From: Chryseobacterium sp. ERMR1:04
GTDB taxonomy: Bacteria; Bacteroidota; Bacteroidia; Flavobacteriales; Weeksellaceae
DNA: 64,000 nt
Direction: 5' to 3'
NCBI RefSeq assembly: GCF_001297705.1
Contig: NZ_LIRF01000009.1
Span: 1 to 64,000, forward strand
A program made the position numbers and the translations under genes. Positions 51,450-60,724 of this stretch are shown in pieces. How positions within the stretch are numbered: the first letter of the stretch is position 1; every line of letters begins with the position of its first letter. Below the pieces are notes generated by a model. It saw only the letters and a program-made list of their open reading frames with translations. It was not told where the DNA came from and did not search any database.

Positions 51450-54443
51450 TTAAAACTCAAACTCACCGATCAATATCCCATCTCGATCTCCTGTATCAGA
51501 TTCATTTTTATTTTGAAAAACCACAATTTTTCTTTCCTGTTTTCCTGAGGCATAATTGATAAAAATTTCAGCCATAATTGCTGTTGGGCCGGCAATACTT
51601 ACTTGATTTTCATTGAAAAAATTAGTTTCAATTTTATATTTTCCTTTGATCGCTTTTTTCAATAAAAACTGCTCAGGACCAAAACCTCCCGTAAAATCAT
51701 CACTTAGTCTTCCGCCAATTCCCGTTGATTTATGAGAATACATACAACGCTCGCTGTTGGGATCTGTTACCCAAAGATCAATATCTGTATTGTCTTTGTT
51801 CCAGTTGATTACCACTCGGATATTCACAGGCAGATTTGCAATGATCTTAGGATTGATATTTTTAAGATCTAATTCACTTCTGTGATTGCTGATCAATTCA
51901 TTGATCTCCATAATAATGGTTTCTTCAATTCCATTATCACGATTGGCCATTTCACGGGTGTAAGATTGGTTTAAAATTTTATATAAATTATCTAAAGCTC
52001 CCTGATAGTCTTTATTATCTTCTAAAGCCAGCGCATAATCTCTGTAACTTTGAGGATCGAAAGGTCGCCAATCCAATACTTTTTTACTGATCCAAAGTTC
52101 TTTATCGTATACCTCAGCCTGTTTTAATTTATAGGCTAATAATTTATAAAGTTCTTCATTTTCGATATCAAGATCAGCAATAGAACTCAATACTCTTAAA
52201 CCTGTTTTTTTATCATCAATTTTGAAAAACAACTGAGCCACATCAAAATAATATTGCGGCGTTTCGGCATACTCTTTTCTGTGACTAAGATACAATTGAT
52301 AGATTTCTTCTGATTTTTTAGATGACTCAAAAAACTTCATGTATTCTGCATCAGATTTCACATCTACTGTTGTGATTTTTCCTTTCTGGATAATATTTTC
52401 AGTCATCTTCTTATCCATAGCATAATCCCCTTTTGCATAGATTTCTACTCCTGCTACTCGCCCCTCAAGAGACTGCACAACATCAGCTTGTCTTGCTGGG
52501 GTTGCTACCGGAGATGAAACAACAACACTTGATGCACTAGCAATTGATTTATTTTCAGCTCGTGCTGAATATCCTCTCACTACAACCTCTTCAATCTGTG
52601 CATTACTTTCTCTTCTCATATCCTCTCTAGGAGAATACTGAGGATAGTTCGGTTGAGGATATTTTTTCTGCTTTTGTTTAAAATCTGTTTTCCACCATTT
52701 TTTTAAATTCTCGGTCATTGTTTCAGCTTTTGCCATGAGATCATTAACACGAACATCTTTTTGAGCCTGATTATTTTTTACAATCTGATTATATTCTTCA
52801 CGCAGTTCAGAGGGCGGACTAATTTCATATCGCACATAATCCTGAACATTTTCCAACACCATTAAGCTCATATTATTGCTCACCAACCCAAATTGTCTGC
52901 TTATATTTTTGATCTCCTCTTTATTCTCTTTCTCAAAAATTTCCAGCTCATTCAGTTTTTTCTGAGCCCAAAATTGAGAGATTTCCCAATCTTTTACAGA
53001 TTGTTTATTTACATCCAAAGAAACCGTTTTAGTTTCTGTCACTTCATTTCCATACCCAAATAAAACCTTTACGGTTGCTTGATTTCCTTTTAGAATACCT
53101 GTTAACACAAAATCCTGAGAAATGGTTTGTGACAGCGAAGGATAAACTTCTGTCAGTGAAAAATTGTTTTCAATTCCTATAAATCTTAAAGACTGATACA
53201 ACAGTTTACGGACTTCTTTTTTAGGATCATTTTCACTGATGTTTAAAAACTCACCTCCTGTTTTATTACTGATAAATTTTAATTGATTAAAATTCGCATT
53301 ATTAGATGACGAAATAGTGTAAACCGGTTTATTAATAGTCATTTTCAGATCTCCAAAAGAAGACAGTCCATCTGTGAAAAATAAAACTTCCTCTTCTTTT
53401 ACTGATTTTAATTGTCCGAAATCGGTACCGCCATCATACGTAACCTGAGATAAATAAGATTTTAATTCATTCCAGTTTCCATTATTTATTGTAAAACTTT
53501 TACCTTCATCAAACGTATTATTAAGGAAATAAATTTTTACCGAAAGGCTTTTATTCACTTTAAAATATTCTTCCAGTAAAGTCCATTCTTTCGTATGATC
53601 TCTTTTTAATCCGCTTAACGAATTATCCCAAACAATCGCTAATTTATTAGGTAATTTCTTAGCTTTTTCTTTTGGATCAATTCCTAAATTAGCAAAAAAG
53701 TAAGAAGAATGATCTGATGCTTTCTGTATCAATACATTTTGACCTCCTTCAGTTTGTGGGAAATTGATCTTCAGATTTTGAGTTGGCTTATAATTTAATT
53801 TATGCGTTTCTGCAACCCAAACATTTCCATTTTTTACAAAATTAAAACTTCCATCAGGCTTTTCTTCCAATTCCGGGGAAACCGCATTCTGGAAAACACT
53901 TGTTTTTATATTGAACTCAGGAATTTGAGTGGAATAATTAAGCGGTAGAAAATATTGGTAATGATTCCCTTGCTTTTTCAGTTCATAATTGTAAGAAATC
54001 TGAACTGTTCTTTCCCCTCCATTTGCATTGATGGGATAAATTCTTGTACGGAAATTATTTCCTTCCACTTTTTCTAAAATTCCGGGATCTATATTTCTTT
54101 TTTGAATAGTTTCAAAAACTTCCTTAGCTTTTTCTTTTTCTACAGGAACGGCATTTCTTAGTTTTCCATTAATATCCAACGCATAGCCACTTACATTTAC
54201 TCCTTCAGGAAGCGGAAAAGTTAATCGGCCTTCCATTAATCGGTTAGAATTATTTTTAAAAACCATGGTGATAACGTTCGTGGAAATTCCACCCGTAATT
54301 TTGGTTTCGATATTCAATTTCTGAAGAATAACCTTATTATTATTCTCAAATCCTCCTTTTGTATCTGGAGTCTCAATAATCGGTATTTGCGCCCAATATA
54401 ACATCGGGAAAAACAGCAAAAGTTTCAGGCATATGTTCTTCAT
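51450..54443 (-). CDS. Exported VIT/VWA-domain protein with plug-like segment, TPR and DUF2135
   Basis: A 997-residue exported protein (signal MKNICLKLLLFFPMLYWAQ). In order: a VIT domain (about 30-160; LEGRLTFPLPEGVNVSGYALDINGK), a VWA-like domain (about 265-410) with the metal-site start AIVWDNSLSG, a linker, a low-complexity region at about 605-665 containing IEEVVVRGYSARAENKS and SLEGRVAGVEIYAKG, then TPR-like helices (about 710-850) and a C-terminal DUF2135 domain (NWNKDNTDIDLWVTDPNSERC). The 605-665 segment closely copies the EVVLVGY...IQGRVAGV plug motifs of SusC-type receptors, which is odd because no barrel is present. Such proteins occur in Bacteroidota but their role is not known to me. 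Confidence 0.85.
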   Translation of the reverse strand: MKNICLKLLLFFPMLYWAQIPIIETPDTKGGFENNNKVILQKLNIETKITGGISTNVITMVFKNNSNRLMEGRLTFPLPEGVNVSGYALDINGKLRNAVPVEKEKAKEVFETIQKRNIDPGILEKVEGNNFRTRIYPINANGGERTVQISYNYELKKQGNHYQYFLPLNYSTQIPEFNIKTSVFQNAVSPELEEKPDGSFNFVKNGNVWVAETHKLNYKPTQNLKINFPQTEGGQNVLIQKASDHSSYFFANLGIDPKEKAKKLPNKLAIVWDNSLSGLKRDHTKEWTLLEEYFKVNKSLSVKIYFLNNTFDEGKSFTINNGNWNELKSYLSQVTYDGGTDFGQLKSVKEEEVLFFTDGLSSFGDLKMTINKPVYTISSSNNANFNQLKFISNKTGGEFLNISENDPKKEVRKLLYQSLRFIGIENNFSLTEVYPSLSQTISQDFVLTGILKGNQATVKVLFGYGNEVTETKTVSLDVNKQSVKDWEISQFWAQKKLNELEIFEKENKEEIKNISRQFGLVSNNMSLMVLENVQDYVRYEISPPSELREEYNQIVKNNQAQKDVRVNDLMAKAETMTENLKKWWKTDFKQKQKKYPQPNYPQYSPREDMRRESNAQIEEVVVRGYSARAENKSIASASSVVVSSPVATPARQADVVQSLEGRVAGVEIYAKGDYAMDKKMTENIIQKGKITTVDVKSDAEYMKFFESSKKSEEIYQLYLSHRKEYAETPQYYFDVAQLFFKIDDKKTGLRVLSSIADLDIENEELYKLLAYKLKQAEVYDKELWISKKVLDWRPFDPQSYRDYALALEDNKDYQGALDNLYKILNQSYTREMANRDNGIEETIIMEINELISNHRSELDLKNINPKIIANLPVNIRVVINWNKDNTDIDLWVTDPNSERCMYSHKSTGIGGRLSDDFTGGFGPEQFLLKKAIKGKYKIETNFFNENQVSIAGPTAIMAEIFINYASGKQERKIVVFQNKNESDTGDRDGILIGEFEF

Positions 54444-54561
54444 CTTATAATATGTTTGAGGTTAATAAATGGCTCTATCTATAAAGATGCTGGTTACCCA
54501 CAAAAGGTTGGAAAGGATTTTATTTAAATTTAAAAATCATTAAAAATCAACACTATAAAAA

Positions 54562-54591
54562 CAAAAAAACACTTACATTTCTGCAAGTGTC
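54562..54591 (-). terminator. Terminator after methionine aminopeptidase
   Basis: On the minus strand, stem ACACTTGC/GTAAGTGT (one G-U pair and near-perfect) with 6-nt loop followed by TTTTTTTG, 46 nt after the gene. Confidence 0.75.
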
Positions 54592-54636
54592 TATCTTTTT
54601 ATTGAAGGTTATTTATAAAAAACTGATTTGAGTTTC

Positions 54637-55401
54637 TTAGTTCAATATCTCATTCATATGTGTTAAAATAATTGGTTTTCCATCGGTCACCACAATCGTA
54701 TGTTCGTGTTGTGCCATATATCCTCCTTTATTCCCAACCATTGTCCAGCCATCATTCTGTTCTACTGCTAAATTTGAAGAGGTTGAAATAAATGTTTCAA
54801 TGGCCACCACAGAATTTTTCTTGAAACGTCTGTTGTCAAAACGGTTTCTGTAATTTAATAATTCATCCGGCTCTTCGTGTAGGCTTCTTCCAATACCGTG
54901 ACCACCCAGATTTTTAATAACTTTAAAACCTCTTTTCTTAGCTTCCGTTTCCATTAAAAATCCGATATCCGCTATTTTTACACCTCCTTTTATGTTATTG
55001 ATCGCTTTCTCTAAAATATCTTTAGAAGCATCGACCAATTTTTGATGTTGGTTAATATCTTTTCCGATGATAAAAGAACCTCCGTTATCTGCCCAAAATC
55101 CGTTCAACTCTGCAGAAACATCGATATTAATTAAATCACCTTCTTTTAAAATTCGTTGATCTGTAGGAATACCGTGGCAAAATTCATTATCCACACTAAT
55201 GCATGTCCAACCCGGAAACCCATAGGTTAAATAAGGAGCAGATTTTGCACCGAAGTCGGAAAGTATCTTTGCACCGTATTCATCAAGATCCTTTGTTGTC
55301 ATGCCTGGCTGAGCATAATGAATCATTTCTTTTAAGGTATATGCAACCGCTTCACTCGCCTTCTGCATTCCTATTAATTCATGTTCATTTGTTATTGACA
55401 T
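54637..55401 (-). CDS. map: Type I methionine aminopeptidase
   Basis: Removes the initiator methionine from nascent proteins. 254 residues from the ATG at 55401; a 12-codon basic extension upstream (AIRKRKKKYIT) is probably not used. Metal-site residues are visible: CHGIPTDQ (His), LINIDVSAELNGFWADNGGSF (two Asp), LGGHGIGRSLHEEP (His), VVAIETFIST (Glu) and MAQHEHTIVV (Glu). The WADNGGSF form, rather than HGDTSxTF, is like the MapB/YflG-type variants, so this may be a second aminopeptidase with a housekeeping Map elsewhere. TAACTTTG on the minus strand at 55455-55462 is a possible -7 element. Confidence 0.92.
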   Translation of the reverse strand: MSITNEHELIGMQKASEAVAYTLKEMIHYAQPGMTTKDLDEYGAKILSDFGAKSAPYLTYGFPGWTCISVDNEFCHGIPTDQRILKEGDLINIDVSAELNGFWADNGGSFIIGKDINQHQKLVDASKDILEKAINNIKGGVKIADIGFLMETEAKKRGFKVIKNLGGHGIGRSLHEEPDELLNYRNRFDNRRFKKNSVVAIETFISTSSNLAVEQNDGWTMVGNKGGYMAQHEHTIVVTDGKPIILTHMNEILN

Positions 55402-56031
55402 TGTTATATATTTTTTTTTACGTTTTCTTATTGCCAAATAAGTCTTGGAAATTACAAAGTTAAATATTTTAAATATTTTTAATTTAAAAACCTAACAAAT
55501 AATGAATTCTAATTTTTAAGCCTTTCAATAGAAATGGTATCACAGCCCTCCCGAAGTAAAATGTTTTTTCAGTTTTTAGAAGAATGCTTTATGAATATTC
55601 CAATAATAATTCTTTTACTATTATAGAATGTGAAATTTGATTAAGTTGATTGCTTTTGTCATTCTCTTTACAAGAAGACACCAACAAAAGCACAATTGAA
55701 ATATAAAATAGAGATTTTGTTTTTATTTTTAAAACAAAATTGCAACATCAACAGGGAAACTTCCATTGATTTTTGGAAGAAAAAAGTGTTGCTAAATGTC
55801 AATGGTATTATGTATTATTTGGTATAAAAGGAACCAGGAAAGGCGAAATCTGGAATAATATTTTTTATTTGAATTCTCTTTGTAAATACTTTATAAAATA
55901 ATCCGTCCCAAAAATGAGACGGATTTGTTTTTATTCTGGTCAAAGAGCAAAACTCTTATCAACTAAAGGTATTTTCAATTTGGAAATAAATTTCTTAATA
56001 GAAGATTAACAATCTTTCTAGTTAAAAATGA
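55402..56031. other. Gene-poor stretch upstream of map
   Basis: Mostly AT-rich with no intact gene. It includes a possible decayed lipoprotein gene at about 55589-55730 (listed separately) and a hairpin aatccgtctcattttgggacggatttg-type element near 55,900-55,926 that could be a terminator. Confidence 0.45.
55589..55730 (-). pseudogene. Possible remnant of a small lipoprotein gene
   Basis: On the minus strand the frame reads KIKTKSLFYISIVLLLVSSC followed by KENDKSNQLNQISHS and stops after about 45 codons. That is a convincing lipoprotein signal peptide with lipobox, but there is no ATG, GTG or TTG before it in frame; the nearest upstream codon is a stop. Either a very rare ATA start is used or the gene has decayed. 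Confidence 0.4.
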
Positions 56032-56301
56032 TTAACAAATATGAATTTTAAAGACACTCAAAATATCAGTCAAAACTCCACGCTTAATAAAAAAATAGAC
56101 TATTGTAAATATCAAGGCAGAGATTGCAGCCTGCCAACCATTTACATCCATAAACCATGATAATATGGATTGTTTTTTCCTTTTTTTGGCATATCTTTTA
56201 AAATCAAAATCTTCCTTCCTAAATCTAAAATCTAACATCACATACATATAAAGGAAAATGATGATTAAGAAGATACTATTCTGAATTATATAATTACACA
56301 T
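56032..56301 (-). CDS. Small hypothetical membrane protein
   Basis: An 89-residue ORF with two hydrophobic segments (NSIFLIIIFLYMYVMLDF and GWQAAISALIFTIVYFFIKRG) flanking a very basic stretch (RFRKEDFDFKRYAKKRKKQ). No family recognised. The start could also be an internal Met. It is flanked by AT-rich, gene-poor DNA and has no operon partner. The two-helix layout with a positive loop is plausible for a real small membrane protein, but the ORF could be chance in low-GC sequence. Confidence 0.45.
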   Translation of the reverse strand: MCNYIIQNSIFLIIIFLYMYVMLDFRFRKEDFDFKRYAKKRKKQSILSWFMDVNGWQAAISALIFTIVYFFIKRGVLTDILSVFKIHIC

Positions 56302-56574
56302 ACAATATAATTTAGTCTAACCATTTTATAAATTTTCTATAAGCTTTTGTTTGTCGTACAGCAGGCAATTTCATTCCTCCTTTCATTATTATTCCTTGCC
56401 ATATTTTATCATAATTACCTAGCTGGTAATTCCCATATGATTCTATTCCAAATCCACTCCACCAAAGACCTTCACCTCACTTTTGACAAGAAAATTAACA
56501 GGGATAAAAAAGGTACCCTTTTTTTGGGAAACTATGGGGAAACATGACGAATTAAAATATGTGTATTAAAACAA
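56302..56574. other. Gene-poor stretch before the tRNA-Met terminator
   Basis: A 66-codon plus-strand ORF at 56347-56547 has an N-terminal hydrophobic stretch but no recognisable family. I treat it as unproven. Confidence 0.3.
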
Positions 56575-56600
56575 AAAAGCCCCTAAAATAGGGGCTTTAA
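56575..56600 (-). terminator. Terminator downstream of tRNA-Met
   Basis: Stem AAAGCCCC/GGGGCTTT with short loop, preceded on the plus strand by an A-run (a T-run on the minus strand), 34 nt after the tRNA. Confidence 0.8.
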
Positions 56601-56633
56601 TAAATTTAGAAGAAATCTTATTCTTCATCGCTG

Positions 56634-56707
56634 TGGTCCCACCTGGGCTCGAACCAGGGACCACCTGATTATGAGTCAGGTGCTCTAACCAACTGAGCTA
56701 TAGGACC
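56634..56707 (-). tRNA. tRNA-Met (CAT)
   Basis: Minus-strand canonical cloverleaf: acceptor GGTCCTA/TGGGACC with A73, D arm GCTC/GAGC, anticodon stem CCTGA/TCAGG with loop CTCATAA (anticodon CAT), T arm CCTGG/CCAGG with TTCGAGC. CCA is not encoded. It looks like an elongator; an Ile2 (lysidine-modified CAT) tRNA cannot be fully excluded. Confidence 0.93.
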
Positions 56708-56769
56708 TCAAAATTTGGTTAAATTTTGTGATTGCAAAAATAGTAAAATTTCCGTTACTACAAAACTTT

Positions 56770-57168
56770 TTAATGCTTTTCTTGACAAAGTTCTACCAAC
56801 ACGCCATTGGTGGATTTAGGGTGTAGGAACACAACCAATTTATTATCAGCACCTTCTTTAGGTTCTTCCGATATAAATTGAAACCCTTCTTTTTTTAATC
56901 TTTTTATCTCTTCAATGATATTTTCAACGCCAAAAGCCAAATGATGGATACCTTCCCCCTTCTTATCAATAAATTTTGAGATTGGACTTTCAGGATTACT
57001 GGCTTCCAAAAGCTCAATTTTACTTTCTCCGGTTTCATAAAAAGAAGTCACTACACCTTCCCTTTCTACAGATTCTTTTTTGTAAGATTCCTTACCTAAT
57101 AGTTTCGTAAACAGTTCATCAGAAACGCCCAAAGATTTCACGGCAATACCAATATGTTCTAGCTTCAT
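56770..57168 (-). CDS. mce: Methylmalonyl-CoA epimerase
   Basis: Interconverts (R)- and (S)-methylmalonyl-CoA in propionate and branched-chain metabolism. The 132-residue VOC-fold protein has the two expected metal-ligand repeats: MKLEHIGIAVKSL (His near residue 5), the Gln/Glu region SKIELLEAS, GEGIHHLAFGVENI (His) and GVLVELCQ (Glu). Length is typical of the bacterial family. It is divergent from rbfA, with tRNA-Met behind it. Its assignment over other VOC proteins rests on the overall pattern (LLGKESYKKESV, VVFLHPKSTNGVLVELCQ). Confidence 0.9.
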   Translation of the reverse strand: MKLEHIGIAVKSLGVSDELFTKLLGKESYKKESVEREGVVTSFYETGESKIELLEASNPESPISKFIDKKGEGIHHLAFGVENIIEEIKRLKKEGFQFISEEPKEGADNKLVVFLHPKSTNGVLVELCQEKH

Positions 57169-57244
57169 AAATAAAAATAAATATAATTAAGTGGTAAATT
57201 TGATAATGGTATCAAATTTCAAATAGCAATTCAAACAAAAGTAC

Positions 57245-57252
57245 TAAATTTG
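57245..57252 (+). promoter_or_regulatory. -7 element before rbfA
   Basis: TAAATTTG matches TAnnTTTG and lies 8 nt upstream of the ATG at 57261, implying a very short leader. No -33 box at proper spacing is visible. Confidence 0.35.
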
Positions 57253-57260
57253 CACAACTT

Positions 57261-57620
57261 ATGGAAAGTAACAGACAAAGAAAAGTAGCACAGATTATAC
57301 AGGAAGATTTCGCAGAACTTTTCCGAAAACAAGCTGCAGAAAGCAAGCAAAGTTTTTTAGTATCCGTTTCGGATGTTAAAATAACTCCGGATTTGAGTAT
57401 TGCCAAAATTTATTTAAGCATATTCCCTCAGGAATTCAGAACTTCTATCATGAAGGAAATTGAGGAAAACAAAACTCAGTACAGAAATTTTATTGGTCAG
57501 AAAATGGGTAAGCAGGTGCGAATTATTCCGCAGCTTAGTTTCTATTTAGACACAGCCCTTGATGATGTTGAGAAACTTGAAAAAGAATTAAGAGGCGAAG
57601 GAGACAATCCCGTTTTATAA
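57261..57620 (+). CDS. rbfA: Ribosome-binding factor A
   Basis: Small KH-fold protein that binds the 30S subunit and assists 16S rRNA 5'-end maturation and cold adaptation. The 119-residue length is typical. Conserved features are the N-terminal SNRQRKVAQIIQEDFAELFRK, the LVSVSDVKITPDLSIAKIYLSIFP block and the C-terminal RIIPQLSFYLDTALDDVEKLEKEL with the conserved FxxDxxxxxxxxL pattern. The next gene begins 3 nt after its stop, so it is cotranscribed with the LolC/E-like permease. Confidence 0.95.
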   Translation: MESNRQRKVAQIIQEDFAELFRKQAAESKQSFLVSVSDVKITPDLSIAKIYLSIFPQEFRTSIMKEIEENKTQYRNFIGQKMGKQVRIIPQLSFYLDTALDDVEKLEKELRGEGDNPVL

Positions 57621-57623
57621 ATT

Positions 57624-58829
57624 TTGAAAAACATTGCATTTTACATAGCTTCACGCTACCTTTTATCAAAAAAAGGGAGTACTGCCGTTACGTTTATTAC
57701 GTGGCTGGCAGTAGGAGCAATGACAGTTGCTGTAACTGCAATGTTTGTAATTATTTCTGTTTTCTCAGGACTTGAAGATCTTAATAAAGATCTTATTTCC
57801 AACCTTCATGCAGATTTAACGATCAAAAGCAGTAGCGGCAAAACGATTAAGAACCTTAATAACATTGACGAAATTTTAAAGAAAGACAAAGAGATTAGTA
57901 GTTTTTCAAAAGTTATTGAGGAAAAAATTTACATCAGCTATAACGGAAAAGGAGATATTGCCTATTTAAGAGGTGTTGACTCTGCCTATACCAAGGTAAA
58001 CCCTATTGATAAAGACGTTTTTTACGGATCTTATCCAAGTTTCGATTATTCGAATGAAGTATTAATGGAAAACTCTTTAGACAACAGATTATCTATTCCT
58101 GTAGCTTCTTCAAGTAATTATGCAACCTTGTTCATGCCTAAGCCGGGAACCGGTATCATTAACAAAGAAGAAGATATTTACAATAAAAAAGACATCCTGG
58201 TAACCGGAGTATTTCCGGGAAAAGATCAATTAGACAATTACATCATTTCTCCCATAGAACTCACGGAGGAATTACTTAGTTTGCCTAAAAACTCTGCGTA
58301 TCAGATCGTCATTAAATTAAAAAATCCTGATAATACAGATGCCGTAAAACAAAAGCTCCTTTCTTCTCTTGGGAAAAATATTGAAATTAAGACCAAAGAA
58401 GAAGAAAATGCAGCCTTCTGGAAGATGATCAATACTGAAAAGTTATTTATCTATCTGATTTTTGCATTAGTAATTTTCATCACAACCTTCAATTTGGCAG
58501 GAGCCATCATTATTTTACAACTTGACAAAAAGGAACAAGCTAAATCTTTAATTTCATTAGGATTCCCTTTAAGTCACTTAAGAAGAATTTATTTCTATAC
58601 AGGAGGTCTTATTGTTATTTTAGGTATTATCTCCGGATTAATTCTGGGCACAGCACTTTGCTATTTCCAGCTTTATACAGAATTTTTCAAAGCCAATGAA
58701 ACGCTTCCTTTCCCCGTAAGAATAGTTGGGAAAAATTATTTTACAGTAGCCATTACTGCTTCCCTATTCGGTTTCATTATTTCTTGGGTATTCTCAAAAA
58801 TCAGTAAAGAGTATATTACTAAAAATTAA
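57624..58829 (+). CDS. LolC/LolE-type ABC transporter permease
   Basis: Inner-membrane permease of the FtsX/MacB superfamily, 401 residues, likely part of the machinery releasing lipoproteins to the outer membrane. Four membrane segments are arranged as one near the N-terminus (AVTFITWLAVGAMTVAVTAMFVIISVFSGLEDL) and three at the C-terminus (LIFALVIFITTFNLAGAIIIL; GGLIVILGIISGLILGTALCYFQL; FTVAITASLFGFIISWVF), with a periplasmic domain between. The SRYLLSKKGSTAVTFITW opening is typical of LolC/E. The start is TTG at 57624, 3 nt after rbfA. No ABC ATPase gene is adjacent. Confidence 0.9.
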   Translation: MKNIAFYIASRYLLSKKGSTAVTFITWLAVGAMTVAVTAMFVIISVFSGLEDLNKDLISNLHADLTIKSSSGKTIKNLNNIDEILKKDKEISSFSKVIEEKIYISYNGKGDIAYLRGVDSAYTKVNPIDKDVFYGSYPSFDYSNEVLMENSLDNRLSIPVASSSNYATLFMPKPGTGIINKEEDIYNKKDILVTGVFPGKDQLDNYIISPIELTEELLSLPKNSAYQIVIKLKNPDNTDAVKQKLLSSLGKNIEIKTKEEENAAFWKMINTEKLFIYLIFALVIFITTFNLAGAIIILQLDKKEQAKSLISLGFPLSHLRRIYFYTGGLIVILGIISGLILGTALCYFQLYTEFFKANETLPFPVRIVGKNYFTVAITASLFGFIISWVFSKISKEYITKN

Positions 58830-58879
58830 TAATCACTATTTTTAATTTTTAGGTACCTTTACGTCCCAATTTTTTATAA

Positions 58880-60664
58880 ATGAAACGTACTTTATTCTCT
58901 TTTTTATTGAGTTTTGCATTTATGAGTGCATTTGCTCAAATCCCTGCGGGATATTACAATGCAGCTGCCGGACTTAGCGGACCAGCACTGAAAACGAAAC
59001 TAAAAGAAATCATCACAAATGGTCATCAAGATCACGGCTATAATGGTTTATGGACTGGCTATCAAACAACCGACATTGATAGAACTTACGAAAATGATGG
59101 AACAATCCTAGACATTTACTCTGAAAACCCTACAGGTCCTGATCCATATAATTTTAATTATGGAACAAACCAATGCGGGAGTTACAGCAGTGAAGGAAAT
59201 TGCTACAACAGAGAGCACGTTGTCCCTCAGAGCTTATTCAATGAAGCATTACCTATGAAATCTGATATCAACTTTATTCGTGCAACTGACGGTAAAGTGA
59301 ATGGGATGAGATCTAACTACCCTTATGGTAAAGTAGGATCTGCCTCTTTTACCTCATTAAATGGATCTAAATTAGGAGGTTCCGTATCACCTGGATATTC
59401 AGGGATTGTATTTGAACCTATTGATGCATTCAAAGGAGATATCGCAAGGATGATCCTTTATTTTGTAACAAGATACGAATCTCAACTTGCAGGCTTTAGT
59501 TCTGGAAACATGCTTGGAGGATCTACTTTTCCCGGACTTCAGTCATGGGAACTTAATCAGTTGTTAGCTTGGAATGCCGCAGATCCGGTATCTCAGGCAG
59601 AAGTAATAAGAAATAATGCTTCTTATGTATACCAAGGAAACAGAAATCCATACATTGATCATCCGGAATATGTTGATCAGATCTGGGGAACTGTTGTTGT
59701 AGATACTCAGGCTCCAACTGCTGCAACAAACTTAGCAGCAAACAATCCGACTTCAAATTCAATTGCTCTAAGCTGGACAGCTGCTACAGATAATATTGGA
59801 GTAACATCTTATGATATTTATGCAAATGGAGCGTTAAAAGCAACTGTATCTGGTACCCTAACTTCAACCACTGTTGCTAATTTAGCATCGTCTACAGCTT
59901 ATAGTTTTTATATTATCGCTAAAGATGCAGCAGGAAATCCTTCTCCTCAAAGTAATATCGCAACTGAAACTACTCTTCCAGGGCAATCTGGAGGGAATAC
60001 AGCCTGTGGAACTGAAGATTTTGAAACAATTCCTTCTACAGGTTCAGGATATGAAACACAAATATGGACAAATAATAATATTACTTGGACTGCGACAGAT
60101 GCAAGAACTGATCAAACAATTTCAGGAAAAGCAATTACAATCAGAAATGGTAATCTTACAAGTTCTACCATTTCAGGAGGTATTCAAAATTTAACTTTAA
60201 CAACTCAATTAAAATTTGGAGGAAGCAGTGGTAGTTTTAATGTTCTTATCAACGATGTTAATGTAGGAACAATTCCTTATAGTTCAACAGTAACGACAAC
60301 AACTATCAGCAACATTAATGTAAGTGGAAATATTGTGATTAAACTTACCAATTCTTCTACTTCAAATAGAGTAGCTTTAGATGACCTTTCTTGGACTTGC
60401 AGCAGTACATTAGGAACAGTTGAAACTACAAAACAGAAAGCATTCAGTATCTACCCTAACCCGGTTAAGAATAACGAACTTTTTGTAAAAGGTGAAAACT
60501 TAAGTAAAATTTCTAAGGCTGAGATTTATGATCTTTCAGGAAAATTAATTCAAGTGATTGCTAATCCTTTTAAAAATTCAAATAAAATTAACCTTCAAGG
60601 ATTTATAAAAGGAAATTACATTCTTAAAACGGATGTTGCTACAACAAAATTCATTGTAGAGTAA
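58880..60664 (+). CDS. Secreted endonuclease I family nuclease with FN3 and T9SS sorting domain
   Basis: A 594-residue exported nuclease: signal peptide MKRTLFSFLLSFAFMSAFAQ, then an endonuclease I (EndA/NucM-type, His-Me finger) domain about 20-275 with the catalytic region CYNREHVVPQSLFNEALPMKSDINFIRATDGKVNGMRSNYPYG. Next come a fibronectin type III domain (about 282-370), a beta-sandwich module (about 375-510), and a C-terminal type IX secretion sorting domain (FSIYPNPVKNNELFVKGENL ... GNYILKTDVATTKFIVE). Secretion through T9SS at the cell surface is expected. It probably digests extracellular DNA for nutrients. Ends in a good terminator. Confidence 0.92.
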   Translation: MKRTLFSFLLSFAFMSAFAQIPAGYYNAAAGLSGPALKTKLKEIITNGHQDHGYNGLWTGYQTTDIDRTYENDGTILDIYSENPTGPDPYNFNYGTNQCGSYSSEGNCYNREHVVPQSLFNEALPMKSDINFIRATDGKVNGMRSNYPYGKVGSASFTSLNGSKLGGSVSPGYSGIVFEPIDAFKGDIARMILYFVTRYESQLAGFSSGNMLGGSTFPGLQSWELNQLLAWNAADPVSQAEVIRNNASYVYQGNRNPYIDHPEYVDQIWGTVVVDTQAPTAATNLAANNPTSNSIALSWTAATDNIGVTSYDIYANGALKATVSGTLTSTTVANLASSTAYSFYIIAKDAAGNPSPQSNIATETTLPGQSGGNTACGTEDFETIPSTGSGYETQIWTNNNITWTATDARTDQTISGKAITIRNGNLTSSTISGGIQNLTLTTQLKFGGSSGSFNVLINDVNVGTIPYSSTVTTTTISNINVSGNIVIKLTNSSTSNRVALDDLSWTCSSTLGTVETTKQKAFSIYPNPVKNNELFVKGENLSKISKAEIYDLSGKLIQVIANPFKNSNKINLQGFIKGNYILKTDVATTKFIVE

Positions 60665-60686
60665 CACAAAAAAATATTTTTAAACT

Positions 60687-60713
60687 AAGACCGATTTATT
60701 CGGTCTTTTTTTT
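60687..60713 (+). terminator. Terminator after secreted endonuclease
   Basis: Perfect stem AAGACCG/CGGTCTT with 7-nt loop and a long T-run. Confidence 0.85.
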
Positions 60714-60724
60714 ATTTTTGATAG

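Noticed and set aside
56347..56547. 66-codon plus-strand ORF with hydrophobic N-terminus
   Set aside because: No recognisable family, no clear ribosome-binding or operon context; possibly chance in AT-rich DNA.
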